Shown piece after piece: positions 10,215 to 20,113 of a stretch of 64,000 nt of DNA. The stretch is from Labilithrix sp. GTDB lineage: Bacteria; Myxococcota; Polyangia; Polyangiales; Polyangiaceae. The notes beneath the pieces are model-generated. The model was given only the letters and a program-made list of their open reading frames with translations, searched no databases and was not told where the DNA came from. Numbering within the stretch: position 1 is the stretch's first letter; each line of letters begins with the position of its first letter. The stretch is taken from contig JAQBQL010000074.1 of assembly GCA_028287035.1 (NCBI GenBank), positions 38,816 to 102,815 on the forward strand, given 5' to 3'. A program made the position numbers and the translations under genes.

Positions 10215-11669
10215 CTAGCTGGCGAGGCGGAGCTCCTCGTCGTCATCGAACGGAGCGGGACCCTCGCTCGCGGCGGTCGCCTCCTGCGAGAAGCTCCCGA
10301 TGCTGTGCGCCAGCTCGTTCGCCTCGGCATCGAGGACGGCTGCGGCTTCCGCCGACTCGACGGCGAGCCGAGCGTTCTGCTGCGTATCGACATCGAGGCT
10401 CTGCAGGGCACGCGCAACGTGATCGATCCCGCTCGACTGGTCGGCGGAGGCCTGGGCGATCTGCTGGAGCACGCGGCGCACCTGCCCGACGTCGGCGACG
10501 ATCCTGGTCATCTGACCGCTTGCTTCCGCGGCGAGGGCGAGCCCCGCGTCGACCGTCTCGGCGCTCGCCGACACGATGGTCCGGATCTCTCGCGCCGACC
10601 TCGAGCTCTGCTCGGCGAGGCTGCGAACCTCGGACGCGACCACCGCGAACCCGCGTCCGTGCTCCCCCGCTCGCGCCGCCTCGACCGAGGCGTTGAGGGC
10701 CAGGATGTTGATCTGGAAGGAGAGATTGTCGATGACATCGACGAAGCGGGCGATGCCGGCCGTGCCGTCCTTCGCCTCCTTCATGCGCTCCAGCATCCCG
10801 GCGGTCGTCCGGCCGCTCCGGCAGGCGAGCTCCTCCATCCGCGTTGCTTCCTCGTAGGCGGTGCTCGTCGTGCGCGCCGTCTCCTTCGCGGAAACGGCGA
10901 CCTGATCGGTGCTCACCGCGCTCCCCTGCAGACTGGCCGCCTGGGCGCTGCTGCGTCTTGCCAGCGAGGCAAAGGCCTCCGAGAACTGGCGCGAGGTCTC
11001 GACGATGGTGGCGATCGACGCCTGCGCCTCCGCGACCGCAGCGCGGGCATGCTCGCCCCTGATCTGCGTTGCCGCCGTCTCGCCCGCTGCCGCCAGCGCG
11101 TCACGCCTTGCCTTCACGCACGCGCCGATCAGGATCGCGTCCTCGAACAGGACCCAGGCCGCGTGCTCGAAGATCCGGAAGGGCGCAACCGCGGAGTCGC
11201 CGAAGACCGACACCGGAAGCAGCATGCCGCGGAGGAGGTGATCGGACGCGACCACCAGCGTCGCCGTGACGAAGACGCGCCAGTCGCCGTAGAACGAGAA
11301 CGACGCGAGCGACACGAAGACGAGAAAGTGCGTCTCGACGCGCCCGCCGCACAGATGCGTGAGCAGCGCGGCCATTCCCATCTGGGCTCCGACGACGGCG
11401 TGCCGCGCCAGGGCGGAGCTCGGTAGCTTCGCGACCAGGAGGCACGGCGGGAGGGCGAGCGCGCCGCCCAGCAGCAGCGCGCTGAAGACGTTCGGGTGCA
11501 CGGTGCTGTCGAGGCCTTCCCAGGCGCGCGGGGTGATCCAGGCAGCGATGGCGATCCCGACCACCCACTCGAGGACGAGCAACCTCGCGAGGTAGCGATC
11601 GGTGCGCTCGGCCGACTTGCGATCGCGGGCGGACCAGATGGCGTGGGTGCGTTCGGCGAGCTGGTTCAT
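10215..11669 (-). CDS. Methyl-accepting chemotaxis protein with integral-membrane N-terminal domain
   Basis: 484 aa. The first 190 residues carry about five or six hydrophobic segments and the sequence [18 protein letters not shown], a membrane sensor module also seen fused to kinases. There is no large periplasmic loop and no clear HAMP. The signalling hairpin tip is intact ([22 protein letters not shown]), with flanking coiled coil. It lacks a CheR-docking C-terminal pentapeptide. Its start overlaps the stop of the RedB-like gene by 4 nt, so the two are co-translated. It lies beside the che cluster but is not contiguous with it. Confidence 0.85.
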   Translation of the reverse strand: MNQLAERTHAIWSARDRKSAERTDRYLARLLVLEWVVGIAIAAWITPRAWEGLDSTVHPNVFSALLLGGALALPPCLLVAKLPSSALARHAVVGAQMGMAALLTHLCGGRVETHFLVFVSLASFSFYGDWRVFVTATLVVASDHLLRGMLLPVSVFGDSAVAPFRIFEHAAWVLFEDAILIGACVKARRDALAAAGETAATQIRGEHARAAVAEAQASIATIVETSRQFSEAFASLARRSSAQAASLQGSAVSTDQVAVSAKETARTTSTAYEEATRMEELACRSGRTTAGMLERMKEAKDGTAGIARFVDVIDNLSFQINILALNASVEAARAGEHGRGFAVVASEVRSLAEQSSRSAREIRTIVSASAETVDAGLALAAEASGQMTRIVADVGQVRRVLQQIAQASADQSSGIDHVARALQSLDVDTQQNARLAVESAEAAAVLDAEANELAHSIGSFSQEATAASEGPAPFDDDEELRLAS

Positions 11670-12259
11670 GGGCGTTTTTCGGGGGTATCGAGGGCGCAGC
11701 CGAAGACGACGCTCGCAAGCGTTGCCGCGGAGCCACGGGAGATTGCCGCCAGGACGGCGTCCCGGCCGGCGTTCGCACCTTCGTGACCCCGGCCGAGGGT
11801 GATCCCGCCGGAGAACAGGAGCTCACCGGACGGCGCATACAGGACGACCTGTCCCGAGCTCGTGGCTCCGAAGGCGTGGGCCAGCGCGTCGCCGTCGTCG
11901 TCGATGACCGTGACGCCGTCCATCGCCTTTGCGGCGGCGTGCAGGGTCGTGCTCTGCCAGTCGGCGCCGGCGCCCGGTGGACGGGCGAACACCACGTACG
12001 TCCGGACGTGGCCCCTCGTGCGCGTCACGATCCACTCGAGCTCGTGCAGCGTCGCGCGCGTACACGCGCAGCGCGGGTGCGCGAAGACGACGAGCGTGGG
12101 GACGGCTGCCTCGAGCGGCAGGGTGCTCGTCGCCGGGAAGCGAGCTGGAGCCGCAGCGACATGCCCCGGCGTGCCGGCGTGTCCGAAGGTCCAACCGAAA
12201 CCCGCGGCCACGAGCGCGACCCAGGCCGCCGCGGCGATGATCCAGGTACGGCGCTTCAT
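11666..12259 (-). CDS. RedB-like membrane-anchored thioredoxin-fold protein
   Basis: 197 aa. An N-terminal membrane anchor ([17 protein letters not shown]) precedes a thioredoxin-like domain with [18 protein letters not shown], where CxC (CAC) takes the place of the usual CxxC. This pattern is that of the RedB family. The end of the gene overlaps the MCP start (TCAT on the plus strand), tying it to that receptor; a redox input into taxis is possible but is inference. Confidence 0.65.
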   Translation of the reverse strand: MKRRTWIIAAAAWVALVAAGFGWTFGHAGTPGHVAAAPARFPATSTLPLEAAVPTLVVFAHPRCACTRATLHELEWIVTRTRGHVRTYVVFARPPGAGADWQSTTLHAAAKAMDGVTVIDDDGDALAHAFGATSSGQVVLYAPSGELLFSGGITLGRGHEGANAGRDAVLAAISRGSAATLASVVFGCALDTPEKRP

Positions 12260-12339
12260 CGGGATCTGGTACGGCCGGCCCGGGGCTCTTCGACAGCCCT
12301 CCCGGGACGAGAGCGCAGCGCGCGCGAGCCGTGCCGCGA

Positions 12340-14052
12340 TCAGAACTCCTCGAACCCGCCGTTCGCGACCTTCTTCGTGGGCGCCGGGGCCGCCGGGCGG
12401 CGGGGGACGGAGCGGAGGCGCGCGGTGCTCGCGACCGGCGCAGCGGCCCGGCCGGCGGGGCGCGGCTTGCTCGCGGACGTCTTCGGGCTCGCACCGCCGA
12501 CGAGGCGGAACGCGCCGACGAGCGACTGCAGGTGCGCAGACTTGTCGGACAGGGACGTGGCCGTCGCCGAGACCTCCTCGGTCTGGGCAGCGTTGCTCTG
12601 CGTGACCTGGTCGACCTGCGTGACCGCCGTGTTCACCTGGTCGAGGCCGGTGCTCTGCTCGCGGGAGGCGGCGGCGATCTCGGCGACCATGTCGGTGACG
12701 CGCTTCACGCCCTTGACGATCTCCTCGAGCGTCCGGCCCGACTCGTTCACCTGGAGGGTGCCCGCCTCGACCTTGCTGGAGGACTCGGCGATGAGCCCAC
12801 GGATCTCCTTCGCTGCGGTGCCGGTGCGCTGCGCGAGCGTCCGGACCTCGGCGGCGACGACGCCGAACCCCCTTCCCTGCTCGCCGGCACGCGCCGCCTC
12901 GACGGCCGCGTTCAGGGCGAGAAGGTTCGTCTGGAAGGCAATCTCGTCGATGGTGGTGATGATGTCGGCGATCTTCTTCGACGACTTCGTGATCTCGCTC
13001 ATCGCGGAGACGGCGCTGCTGACCACCTCTCCTCCGCGCTCGGCGACGTCCCGGGCGCTGTTCGCGAGGTGCGCGGCTTCCTGGGCGTTGTCAGTATTCT
13101 GCTTCACCGTGGAGCTTATCTCCTCGAGGCTCGCGGCGGTCTCCTCGAGGCTGGCCGCCTGCTCCTGCGCGCCGGCCGAGATCTGCTGGGCGCTGGCCGC
13201 GAGCTCCGCCGAGGCGGTCGACACCTCGCTCGAGATGCTCTGCACGCTCGTGAGCGTCGCGACGATCGCATCGAGCGAGCGATTCAGCGCGTCCGCGACC
13301 TGGCCGACCTCGTCGGTCGCGTGGTGGCGGAGGCGCACCGTGAGATCGCCGTCGGCGACGCGGCCGAGGAGCCGCACGCAGATGCGCAGCGGCACCGCGA
13401 CGGCCCGATGGATGGCGTACGTGAAGCCGGAGCCCACCACGACCACGAGGAGGAGGAGCAGGCTGCTCACCCAGAGGTGACGCTCGTACTCGGCCTGGGA
13501 TGCGCGGACGCGCTCGGCGGCCACGTCACGGACGCGCTGCGTGGCGGCCGCGAGCTTCGCGTCGATCTGGGGACCGACCACGTTGGACCGCTCGAGGGCC
13601 ACCGCGAGGCGGGCCGGGTCACCCGCACGATCACCGGTCGGCGCCACCGCGATGGCATCCTTGATGCTCTGCCACCACTGCGGATACATCTGCGCAGCGT
13701 CGCCGAGCAGCGCTCGGGCGCGCGCGTCCTCGACGACGGTGGCGGCGCTGTCGAGCTGCTTGCGGAGTGCCGCGTCGAGCTGCTCGGCGTCACGCTCGTA
13801 GCCCTTCTCCTTCGCCTCGTTCAGCTCGATGACCGCATCGCGGGACACCGACGCGAGCCGCAGCCGCGCGGTCAGGAGACCGTCCACGAATCCGAGCGCC
13901 TGCAGGTCCGTCTGGAACGTCGCGTCCTGGTTCGCCTTCATCGACCCCGCGGACGAGTTCGCCTCGTACGACGTCAGCGCGCACATGGCGACCATGACGC
14001 CCAGGAAGATGCACAGCTTCGTGACAGTCTTGACGTTCGCGAACCAGGTCAT
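12340..14052 (-). CDS. Methyl-accepting chemotaxis protein with C-terminal CheR/CheB-docking tail
   Basis: 570 aa. TM1 lies near residues 9-28, followed by a four-helix-bundle periplasmic domain to about 190, TM2 (about 193-212), a HAMP domain ([14 protein letters not shown]) and a long coiled coil. The tip [22 protein letters not shown] is conserved. A Pro/Arg/Ala-rich linker ends in GFEEF, which fits the aromatic-x-x-aromatic pentapeptide used to tether CheR and CheB. It lies directly upstream of cheB on the same strand, so it is probably the dedicated receptor of this cluster. Confidence 0.9.
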   Translation of the reverse strand: MTWFANVKTVTKLCIFLGVMVAMCALTSYEANSSAGSMKANQDATFQTDLQALGFVDGLLTARLRLASVSRDAVIELNEAKEKGYERDAEQLDAALRKQLDSAATVVEDARARALLGDAAQMYPQWWQSIKDAIAVAPTGDRAGDPARLAVALERSNVVGPQIDAKLAAATQRVRDVAAERVRASQAEYERHLWVSSLLLLLVVVVGSGFTYAIHRAVAVPLRICVRLLGRVADGDLTVRLRHHATDEVGQVADALNRSLDAIVATLTSVQSISSEVSTASAELAASAQQISAGAQEQAASLEETAASLEEISSTVKQNTDNAQEAAHLANSARDVAERGGEVVSSAVSAMSEITKSSKKIADIITTIDEIAFQTNLLALNAAVEAARAGEQGRGFGVVAAEVRTLAQRTGTAAKEIRGLIAESSSKVEAGTLQVNESGRTLEEIVKGVKRVTDMVAEIAAASREQSTGLDQVNTAVTQVDQVTQSNAAQTEEVSATATSLSDKSAHLQSLVGAFRLVGGASPKTSASKPRPAGRAAAPVASTARLRSVPRRPAAPAPTKKVANGGFEEF

Positions 14053-14101
14053 AGCGAGAGGGCCTCGGGGAGAGCGGGCGCGAGGCCCTTTCGCTGATCA
14101 A

Positions 14102-14115
14102 CGGGCGGCCGCCCG
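14102..14115. terminator. GC-rich perfect hairpin between cheB and the MCP gene
   Basis: CGGGCGGCCGCCCG is a perfect 14-bp palindrome in the 90-bp gap between the end of cheB and the start of the receptor gene. No U-run follows on the minus strand, so it may attenuate or stabilise rather than terminate. Confidence 0.3.
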
Positions 14116-14142
14116 CGCGCGTTAAGCCCCGAGATGCGGTCC

Positions 14143-15168
14143 CTACTGGGCTGCTCGCAGCAGGGCCGAGGCGATCCGGTCGAGCGGAACGGCCTGCTCG
14201 GCACCCCCGCCGAGGAGAGCTTCCTTGGGCATCCCGAAGACCACGCACGTGCTCTCGTCCTCGGCCATGGTGGTGGCCCCGGCGCGGCGCATCTCGAGCA
14301 TGCCCTTGGCGCCGTCCGAGCCCATCCCGGTGAGGATGGCGGCGACGGCGTTGGGGCCAGCAACCCGCGCGCACGACGAGAACATCACGTCGACCGATGG
14401 ACGATGGTGCCCGACGGGCGGCCCCTTGATGAGCCGGATACCGTAGCCGAGGCCGCTCCGCACGATCTCGAGGTGCGCGTCGCCGCCGGGCGCGATGAGC
14501 ACCTGGCCGGAGACGAGCGCGTCACCATCCTCGGCCTCCTTCACGCGGACCTTGCAGAGGCCGTCCAGCCGCTCCGCGAACTGACGCGTGAAATTCGCCG
14601 GCATGTGCTGGACGACCACGACCGGCGGCGCGTTCGCCGGAAGCGCGGTCAGCACCGCACGCAGCGCCTCCGTGCCGCCGGTCGAGGCGCCGATGACGAT
14701 GACCTTGGGGATCGCGCGGGCGGTCCGCGGCGGCACGGGCCGGGTCCCCGACGGGGGAGGCGGGCGGCAGGTGCTGCTGCGGGCCGCCGCCTTCACCTTG
14801 GCGACGATGTCGCTCCCGAGCTCGACGAGCGCTCGCTGCATGTCGAGCTTCGGACGCGTGACGAAGTCGAGCGCGCCGAGCTCGATGGCCCTCGCATGGT
14901 GCTCCTCGGACAGCGAGGAGATGATGACGACCGGCACCGGCCGCGCCGACGTGAGCTCACGGAGGAAGGTGAAGCCATCGTCCTTCGGCATGTCGACATC
15001 GAGCGTCAGCACGTCGGGCGTGAGGGCGGCGATCTTCGCCCGCGCGATGGCAGCGTCCGGGGCGGTCCCGACCACCTCGATGTCCGGGTCGGCCGAGAGG
15101 AGCTGCGTCAGCAGCTGCCGGACGAGCGCCGAGCTGTCGACGACGAGCGCCCGGACCTTGCGCTTCAT
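14143..15168 (-). CDS. cheB: CheB protein-glutamate methylesterase/deamidase
   Basis: 341 aa. The N-terminal receiver has VVDSSALVRQ (the second acidic residue is replaced by Ser) and phospho-acceptor Asp in LTLDVDMP. A Pro/Arg linker (about 130-150) leads to the esterase domain with the catalytic triad in IGASTGG (Ser), QHMPANF (His) and LTGMGSDGA (Asp). It demethylates receptor glutamates and is tuned by CheA phosphorylation. Its ATG overlaps the stop of the CheR-CheD gene by 4 nt. Confidence 0.96.
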   Translation of the reverse strand: MKRKVRALVVDSSALVRQLLTQLLSADPDIEVVGTAPDAAIARAKIAALTPDVLTLDVDMPKDDGFTFLRELTSARPVPVVIISSLSEEHHARAIELGALDFVTRPKLDMQRALVELGSDIVAKVKAAARSSTCRPPPPSGTRPVPPRTARAIPKVIVIGASTGGTEALRAVLTALPANAPPVVVVQHMPANFTRQFAERLDGLCKVRVKEAEDGDALVSGQVLIAPGGDAHLEIVRSGLGYGIRLIKGPPVGHHRPSVDVMFSSCARVAGPNAVAAILTGMGSDGAKGMLEMRRAGATTMAEDESTCVVFGMPKEALLGGGAEQAVPLDRIASALLRAAQ

Positions 15169-16823
15169 GAGGTACCGAAGAAGACGATGTCGTCCTCGAC
15201 GGGCCTGACCTGTGCGGCCAGCGCGGCGCGGTGGACGCGCTCGGCGTTGGCGAGCTCCTGGGTGCGTTCGAGGAGCTTCACGAGGACCTTGCCGGTCGTC
15301 GTGTCGAAGACGATGGACATCGCCGATATGCCGCCGAGCTTCTCCGCGACGATCGGTATTCCTTCGTCCTCCAGGTACTGCTTTGCAAAATCGGTATTCA
15401 GCTGGCCGACGCGGGCGGTGGCGCCGTGCTGGTCGGCGCCTCCGAAAAGCTTGGCGACGAACCGGCGACGATCGCCACCCAGCTTCATCACGGAGTTGAT
15501 GAGGAGCTCCATCGCGTGGATACCGAAATTGGTCGGCCCGCGCGAGCCACTACGGTCCTCGGGCAGCAGGAAGTGGTTCATGCCGCCGATCCGCGCCTCG
15601 GGGTCGAAGACGCACGCCGCCACGCACGAGCCGAGCGTGGTGCGGATCAGGGCCCCCTTCGCGCTCGCGTGGATTCCGCCGACCTGGATGGCGACCTCGC
15701 GCTGGCCGCCAGGCGCGATCGAGGCAAGGGCGAGCGGCGGAGCCGAGAGGCGCACCTGCACCGCCGGATCCGGGAGCGTGCCCACCTTCATCACGGCACG
15801 GGCGGCGGGCCCGAGCGACCGCGCGCCCGGCACCACCGAGAAGGAGCGAGTCGCCGGAGGCCTCGTGATGATGAGCGGGTTCGACGCGACCGCGCCGGGG
15901 CGCAGCGACATCACGGGCGGAGCCATCGAGCGACCCGGGGGGGCGAGCGAGCGCCCGGGCGCGTCCGAGGGGGACGACGCGGCGCTAGGCACGCCAGCGA
16001 GCACGTGGACGGTGCTGCCGACCGCGCGCAGCACGCTGGAGAGCCAGTGGAGGTTCTCGGAGTGGCCGCTCATCAGGTAGCCGGTCGGCTCGAGGTGCGC
16101 GGCGAGACCACGGAACACGGTCTCCTGGGTGTCACGATCGAAGTAGATGGCGACGTTCCGGCAGAAGACGACGTCGAAGCGCGTCCGGATCGTCCACGTG
16201 GACGGCTCGACGAGATTCAGCCGACGAAACGTGACGAGATCGCGCAGCGGGCGGACCACGCGACTCTCGCCGTTCGGCGCAACCTCCAGATACTTCCTCC
16301 TGAGTGGCAGCGGGATCTCGCCGACCGCCAGGTCGTCGTACGTGGCACGCTCCGCCGTCTCGAGCACGTTCGTATCCAGGTCGGAGGCCAGGATGCGGAT
16401 GTCCCATCCGGCGAGCGACCCGAGCGCGTCGGCGAGCGTCATGGCAATGGACCATGGCTCCTGGCCGGTCGAGCATCCCGCGCTCCAGATGCGAATTCGC
16501 TTGTTGCCAGTCGTCTGCGCGCGGGCGATGAGCTCCGGGACGATCTTGGTGCGGAGCAGCTCGAAGTGGTGCGGCTCGCGGAAGAAGCTCGTCTTGTTGG
16601 TGGTGATGCAGTTCACGAGCTCGCGGATCTCGGCGCCCGACCGGTCCCGCTCGAGGTGTCTGAGGTACTCGGTGAAGGTCGACAGGCCTAGCGCGCGGAG
16701 CCGCGGGGCAAGGCGGCCGAGCACGAGCTGCTGCTTGTTCGAGCCGAGCTGGATGCCGGCCACGTCACGGATGACGGTCCGGAGCGCGTCGAACTCCGCA
16801 GGCTCCAGTGACAGGTTGCTCAC
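15165..16823 (-). CDS. CheR-CheD fusion: receptor methyltransferase plus receptor deamidase
   Basis: 552 aa. Residues 1-275 are CheR: FDALRTVIRDVAGIQL, NKTSFFREPHHF, the SAM-binding IWSAGCSTGQEPWSIAM and FDVVFCRNVAIYFD. A Pro/Ala/Ser-rich linker (about 280-365) joins a complete CheD domain: IRTTLGSCVAACVFDP with the catalytic Cys, GGMNHFLLPE with the catalytic His, and the RFVAKLFGGAD segment. A C-terminal tail of about 50 residues follows. CheD deamidates receptor Gln residues and can be a CheY-phosphatase partner. The fusion places the three receptor-modifying activities in two adjacent genes. It overlaps both neighbours by 4 nt. Confidence 0.93.
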   Translation of the reverse strand: MSNLSLEPAEFDALRTVIRDVAGIQLGSNKQQLVLGRLAPRLRALGLSTFTEYLRHLERDRSGAEIRELVNCITTNKTSFFREPHHFELLRTKIVPELIARAQTTGNKRIRIWSAGCSTGQEPWSIAMTLADALGSLAGWDIRILASDLDTNVLETAERATYDDLAVGEIPLPLRRKYLEVAPNGESRVVRPLRDLVTFRRLNLVEPSTWTIRTRFDVVFCRNVAIYFDRDTQETVFRGLAAHLEPTGYLMSGHSENLHWLSSVLRAVGSTVHVLAGVPSAASSPSDAPGRSLAPPGRSMAPPVMSLRPGAVASNPLIITRPPATRSFSVVPGARSLGPAARAVMKVGTLPDPAVQVRLSAPPLALASIAPGGQREVAIQVGGIHASAKGALIRTTLGSCVAACVFDPEARIGGMNHFLLPEDRSGSRGPTNFGIHAMELLINSVMKLGGDRRRFVAKLFGGADQHGATARVGQLNTDFAKQYLEDEGIPIVAEKLGGISAMSIVFDTTTGKVLVKLLERTQELANAERVHRAALAAQVRPVEDDIVFFGTS

Positions 16824-17302
16824 GGCGCACCCAGCGCCGCGACGCCGAGCCCTGCGACCCGGTCGATGTCGAGCAGGATGACGAAGCGGCTCTGCGTCCG
16901 GGCAATCCCCTTGATCATCGAGGAGTCCACGTGACCGCCGAAGTCCGGCGCCTTCTCCACGGCATCGCCGTCGAGCGCGAGCACGTCGGAGACGCGGTCC
17001 ACGACGAATCCGACGGTACGGTCCCCCAGCGAGAGGACGATGATGACGGTGAACTTACCGTGCTGCTCGGGCGGCAATCCGAGCGCGGCGCGCATGTCGA
17101 TGACGGGAACGATCGCGCCACGCAGGTTCATCACGCCGCAGACGCGCGAAGGAGCATGAGGCAGCGGAGTGAGCGGACACATCCCGCGGATCTCCTGCAC
17201 GCGCAGGATCTCGACCGCGTACTCCTCTTCGCCGAGGGCGAAGCTGAGGTACTCGTTGCTCGGACCGGCGCTGGGCGCAGTGGCATGGGACACGAGATTC
17301 AT
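16820..17302 (-). CDS. cheW: CheW coupling protein
   Basis: 160 aa, a single CheW SH3-like domain: FALGEEEYAVEILRVQEIRGM, NLRGAIVPVIDMRAALGL, VGFVVDRVSDVLAL. It links the receptor tip to CheA in the cytoplasmic array. The start overlaps the cheA stop by one base (TGATG) and the stop overlaps the cheR-cheD start by 4 nt, so the genes are translationally coupled. Confidence 0.95.
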   Translation of the reverse strand: MNLVSHATAPSAGPSNEYLSFALGEEEYAVEILRVQEIRGMCPLTPLPHAPSRVCGVMNLRGAIVPVIDMRAALGLPPEQHGKFTVIIVLSLGDRTVGFVVDRVSDVLALDGDAVEKAPDFGGHVDSSMIKGIARTQSRFVILLDIDRVAGLGVAALGAP

Positions 17303-19323
17303 CAGAACTCCACACTCCGGTGTTGCGTATTCGCCATTCGGTCGTTCATGGGCACGACGCCGCGCCGCGAGAGCGCCTGCACGTCGACGATCATCGCGAC
17401 GCGTCCGTCACCGAGGATCGTGGCGCCCATCAGGGCGTCGACCTTCTCGAAGTTGGTCTCGAGGCTCTTCACGACGACCTGCAGCTGGCCGAGCACGTCA
17501 TCGACGAGCAGGGCGACGTTGCCGTCGTTGGTCTCGACGATGCACACGAGCGCCTTCGTGGCGTCCGTCTGCGCGTGGGGGACGCCGAGCACCTCGTGCA
17601 TGCGCACGATGGGGAGGCTCACGCCGCGTACGTCGATCACCTCGGGCACACCGAAGATTCCTCGGACCTGCCCGGGCGCGGGCCGGAACGACTCGACGAC
17701 GGAGAGGAGGGGCACGATGAAGGTCTGCGTGCCGACGCGCACCGAGAGGCCGTCCAGGATGGCCAGGGTGAGCGGAAGCCGGAGGCGGAGGCGCGTACCC
17801 TTGTTGCGTTCGGTGGTGAGGGTGAGCGACCCGTTGAGGAGCTCGACGTTCCGCTTGACGACATCCATGCCGACGCCGCGGCCGCTCAGGTCGCTGACCG
17901 CGGAGGCGGTGGAGAACCCGGCGTGGAAGATGAATTCGTGGAGCTGCTCGTCGGTGATGACGTCGGTGGGCGACAGGAGGCCGAGGCGCTCGGCCTTGGC
18001 TCGGATCTTCGCGCCGTCGAGGCCGCGTCCGTCGTCGCTGATCTCGATGACGACGTTGCCGCCCTGGTGCAGGGCCGAGAGGGTGACGGTGCCCTCCTCG
18101 GACTTGCCGCACGCGAGGCGCTCGGCGGGCTCCTCGAGACCGTGATCGATGGCATTGCGGACGAGGTGCGTGAGGGGGTCGACGAGCTTCTCGACCATGC
18201 TCTTGTCGATCTCGGTGCCTTCGCCCTGGATCTCGAGCTTCACCTTCTTGCCGACGGCATGCGCGGTGTCGTGGACGAGGCGCGGGAAGCGGCGGAAGAC
18301 CGTCGCGAGCGGCACCATGCGGATCGACATCACCCGCTCCTGGAGGTCGCGCGTGTGACGCTCCATCATGGCGAGGGCCTCCTCGAGGCGTGCCCCGGAG
18401 CCCTCCTGCTTCGAGCGTGAGGCCTCGACGATCATCGCCTGCGCGATGACCAGCTCGCCCACGAGGTCGAGCAGCATGTCGATGCGGTCGGTGGCGACGC
18501 GGATCGTGGAGGCCTCGGCGACGGCGGCGCCATTCGCGGCGCGTGCGGCAGGCTTCGGCGACGGAGCGTTCGCTGCGGGGTCGAGCGCGGCGGCGGGGGC
18601 GGCGGGAGCGGCTTCGTCGGGGACGTCGGTGATCTCGAAGGAGCACAGGTCGTCGACGAACATGAAGACGTCGGCGATGTCGGCGCGCGAGAGCTCGGTG
18701 CTCAGCACGACGCGCCACGCGAGCATCATCGTGGTCGGGTCGAGGTCCTCGAGCACCGGCACGGCGCTGGCGTCGAGCTCGCACGTCTCGAGCTCGCCGC
18801 ACGAGAGCACGTCGCGCAGGGTGCGGACCGGGTCCATTCCCCTCGACATGAAGGCCGCCTTCGGGCGGAACTGGACCTCGACGCGCCGACCATTCTGCGG
18901 CCCGTCGAGCACGACCACGGGCGGCGCTGCGGTCCGGCTCGGGACGAAGCTCAGGAGCTTCTTCTTGAGCGCCGAGACCTCCAACGGGGGATCCTCGCCA
19001 TTCCGCGCGCGGGCGACGAGGATCTTCAGCATGTCGAGCGACTCGAGCAGCGTCGCGCCGAGCACCGGCTCGTACCTGAGCTCGCCCTGGCGGAGCCGGT
19101 CGAAGAGGGACTCGAGCGCATGGGTGAATCCCATGATGTCGTTCAAGCCGAACGTGCCGCTCGCACCCTTGATCGAATGAGCGGCACGGAAGATGCGCGC
19201 GATGACCTCCGCGTCTTCGGGATTCGCATCCAGCTCGAGGAGCCCCTGCTCGAACGAGGCGAGATGCTCTTCCGCTTCTTCGAAGAAGGTTCCGAGAAGA
19301 CTCTGAAGGTCGAACGTGACCAT
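17302..19323 (-). CDS. cheA: CheA chemotaxis histidine kinase
   Basis: 673 aa. The N-terminal Hpt domain has the phospho-His in AAHSIKGASGTFGL (about residue 48). A middle region of about 160 residues stands where the CheY-binding P2 domain usually lies and is not recognisable as P2. The dimerisation helices (TDRIDMLLDLVGELVIAQ), the ATPase domain (THLVRNAIDHGLE, DDGRGLD, GRGVGMDVVK) and a C-terminal CheW-like domain follow. No fused receiver is present. It lies 2 bp downstream of cheY, within the same operon. Confidence 0.96.
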   Translation of the reverse strand: MVTFDLQSLLGTFFEEAEEHLASFEQGLLELDANPEDAEVIARIFRAAHSIKGASGTFGLNDIMGFTHALESLFDRLRQGELRYEPVLGATLLESLDMLKILVARARNGEDPPLEVSALKKKLLSFVPSRTAAPPVVVLDGPQNGRRVEVQFRPKAAFMSRGMDPVRTLRDVLSCGELETCELDASAVPVLEDLDPTTMMLAWRVVLSTELSRADIADVFMFVDDLCSFEITDVPDEAAPAAPAAALDPAANAPSPKPAARAANGAAVAEASTIRVATDRIDMLLDLVGELVIAQAMIVEASRSKQEGSGARLEEALAMMERHTRDLQERVMSIRMVPLATVFRRFPRLVHDTAHAVGKKVKLEIQGEGTEIDKSMVEKLVDPLTHLVRNAIDHGLEEPAERLACGKSEEGTVTLSALHQGGNVVIEISDDGRGLDGAKIRAKAERLGLLSPTDVITDEQLHEFIFHAGFSTASAVSDLSGRGVGMDVVKRNVELLNGSLTLTTERNKGTRLRLRLPLTLAILDGLSVRVGTQTFIVPLLSVVESFRPAPGQVRGIFGVPEVIDVRGVSLPIVRMHEVLGVPHAQTDATKALVCIVETNDGNVALLVDDVLGQLQVVVKSLETNFEKVDALMGATILGDGRVAMIVDVQALSRRGVVPMNDRMANTQHRSVEF

Positions 19324-19325
19324 CT

Positions 19326-19691
19326 TCAGCCTGCGATTCGATTCACGACGGACATGATCTTCTCGGGCTGGAAGGGCTTCTGGACCCAGGCCGTCGCGCC
19401 CGCGGCGCGCGCTTCCTCGCGGAGCTTCTCGTCCGACTCCGTCGTCAGGAAGACGATCGGCGTGAACTTGTGAGCCGCGACCCCGCGCACGGCGCGGATG
19501 AAGTCGAGGCCGTTCATGACCGGCATGTTCAGGTCGGTGACGACGATGTTGAACGGCTGGGCGGTCGCCTTGTCGAGCGCCTCCTGACCATTCGCCGCCT
19601 GTGACACCTCGAAGCCTGCTGCCTGCAGGGCCATCGAAACCATCTTCCGGATCACCATCGAGTCATCCACGACCAGCGCAAACTTCGCCAA
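19326..19691 (-). CDS. cheY: CheY response regulator
   Basis: 121 aa, a lone receiver. Acidic pocket VVDDSM, phospho-acceptor Asp in IVVTDLNMP, conserved Thr in FLTTES and Lys in VQKPFQP are all present. The start is taken as TTG 19691, because AAGGAGGA (complement of 19696-19703) sits 4-5 nt upstream and the domain begins immediately; no ATG fits. It is followed 2 bp later by cheA. Confidence 0.92.
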   Translation of the reverse strand: MAKFALVVDDSMVIRKMVSMALQAAGFEVSQAANGQEALDKATAQPFNIVVTDLNMPVMNGLDFIRAVRGVAAHKFTPIVFLTTESDEKLREEARAAGATAWVQKPFQPEKIMSVVNRIAG

Positions 19692-19695
19692 GAGG

Positions 19696-19703
19696 TCCTC
19701 CTT
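19696..19703 (-). promoter_or_regulatory. Strong Shine-Dalgarno fixing the TTG start of cheY
   Basis: AAGGAGGA on the minus strand, 4 nt before TTG 19691; it decides the non-ATG start. Confidence 0.65.
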
Positions 19704-19746
19704 CTCTTCCGTCCCTGCGGGCACTGCCCTCGTTACGAACCAACCG

Positions 19747-20046
19747 TCACGCCCCGAGCGCACCTGCGGCCGCGGCCAGCGCGAGCGCCCGGCCAGCGAC
19801 CTCGGCGTCCGCCACCAAACGAAAGGTCCCGCCATCGCGGCCCACCGTCGCCCGGTAGGCGAGGAGGAGCTGGATCCCGGCGCCGTCGAGGGTGTCGACG
19901 TCCTCGAGCGACACGACCACCGGGCACCCGGGCACATGGGCCGCGAGGAGCTGCTCGCGGAGCGTCACCACGTGGCTCAGGTCGGCGTGCCCGCGGATCG
20001 TGAGGACGAGCCCCTCCGGGGTGCGGGCCGAGTCGCATTTCACCAT
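19747..20046 (-). CDS. STAS-domain protein of the chemosensory operon
   Basis: 99 aa, one STAS (anti-anti-sigma-like) domain: GLVLTIRGHADLSHVVTLREQL, VVVSLEDVDTLDGAGIQLLLAY. In SpoIIAA-type antagonists a phosphorylatable Ser occupies the DSSGL position; here the loop reads LDGAGIQ, with no Ser or Thr, so partner-switching by phosphorylation is unlikely. Single STAS proteins of this kind occur in myxobacterial and proteobacterial che operons. It sits between the receiver-CheX-like gene and cheY. Confidence 0.82.
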   Translation of the reverse strand: MVKCDSARTPEGLVLTIRGHADLSHVVTLREQLLAAHVPGCPVVVSLEDVDTLDGAGIQLLLAYRATVGRDGGTFRLVADAEVAGRALALAAAAGALGA

Positions 20047-20113
20047 GAAGGCCTGTACGGCACTCCCCGGGGCGCTCTTCAGGGGTCGGCCCGATTCGGC
20101 GTTCGGGGGCGCG

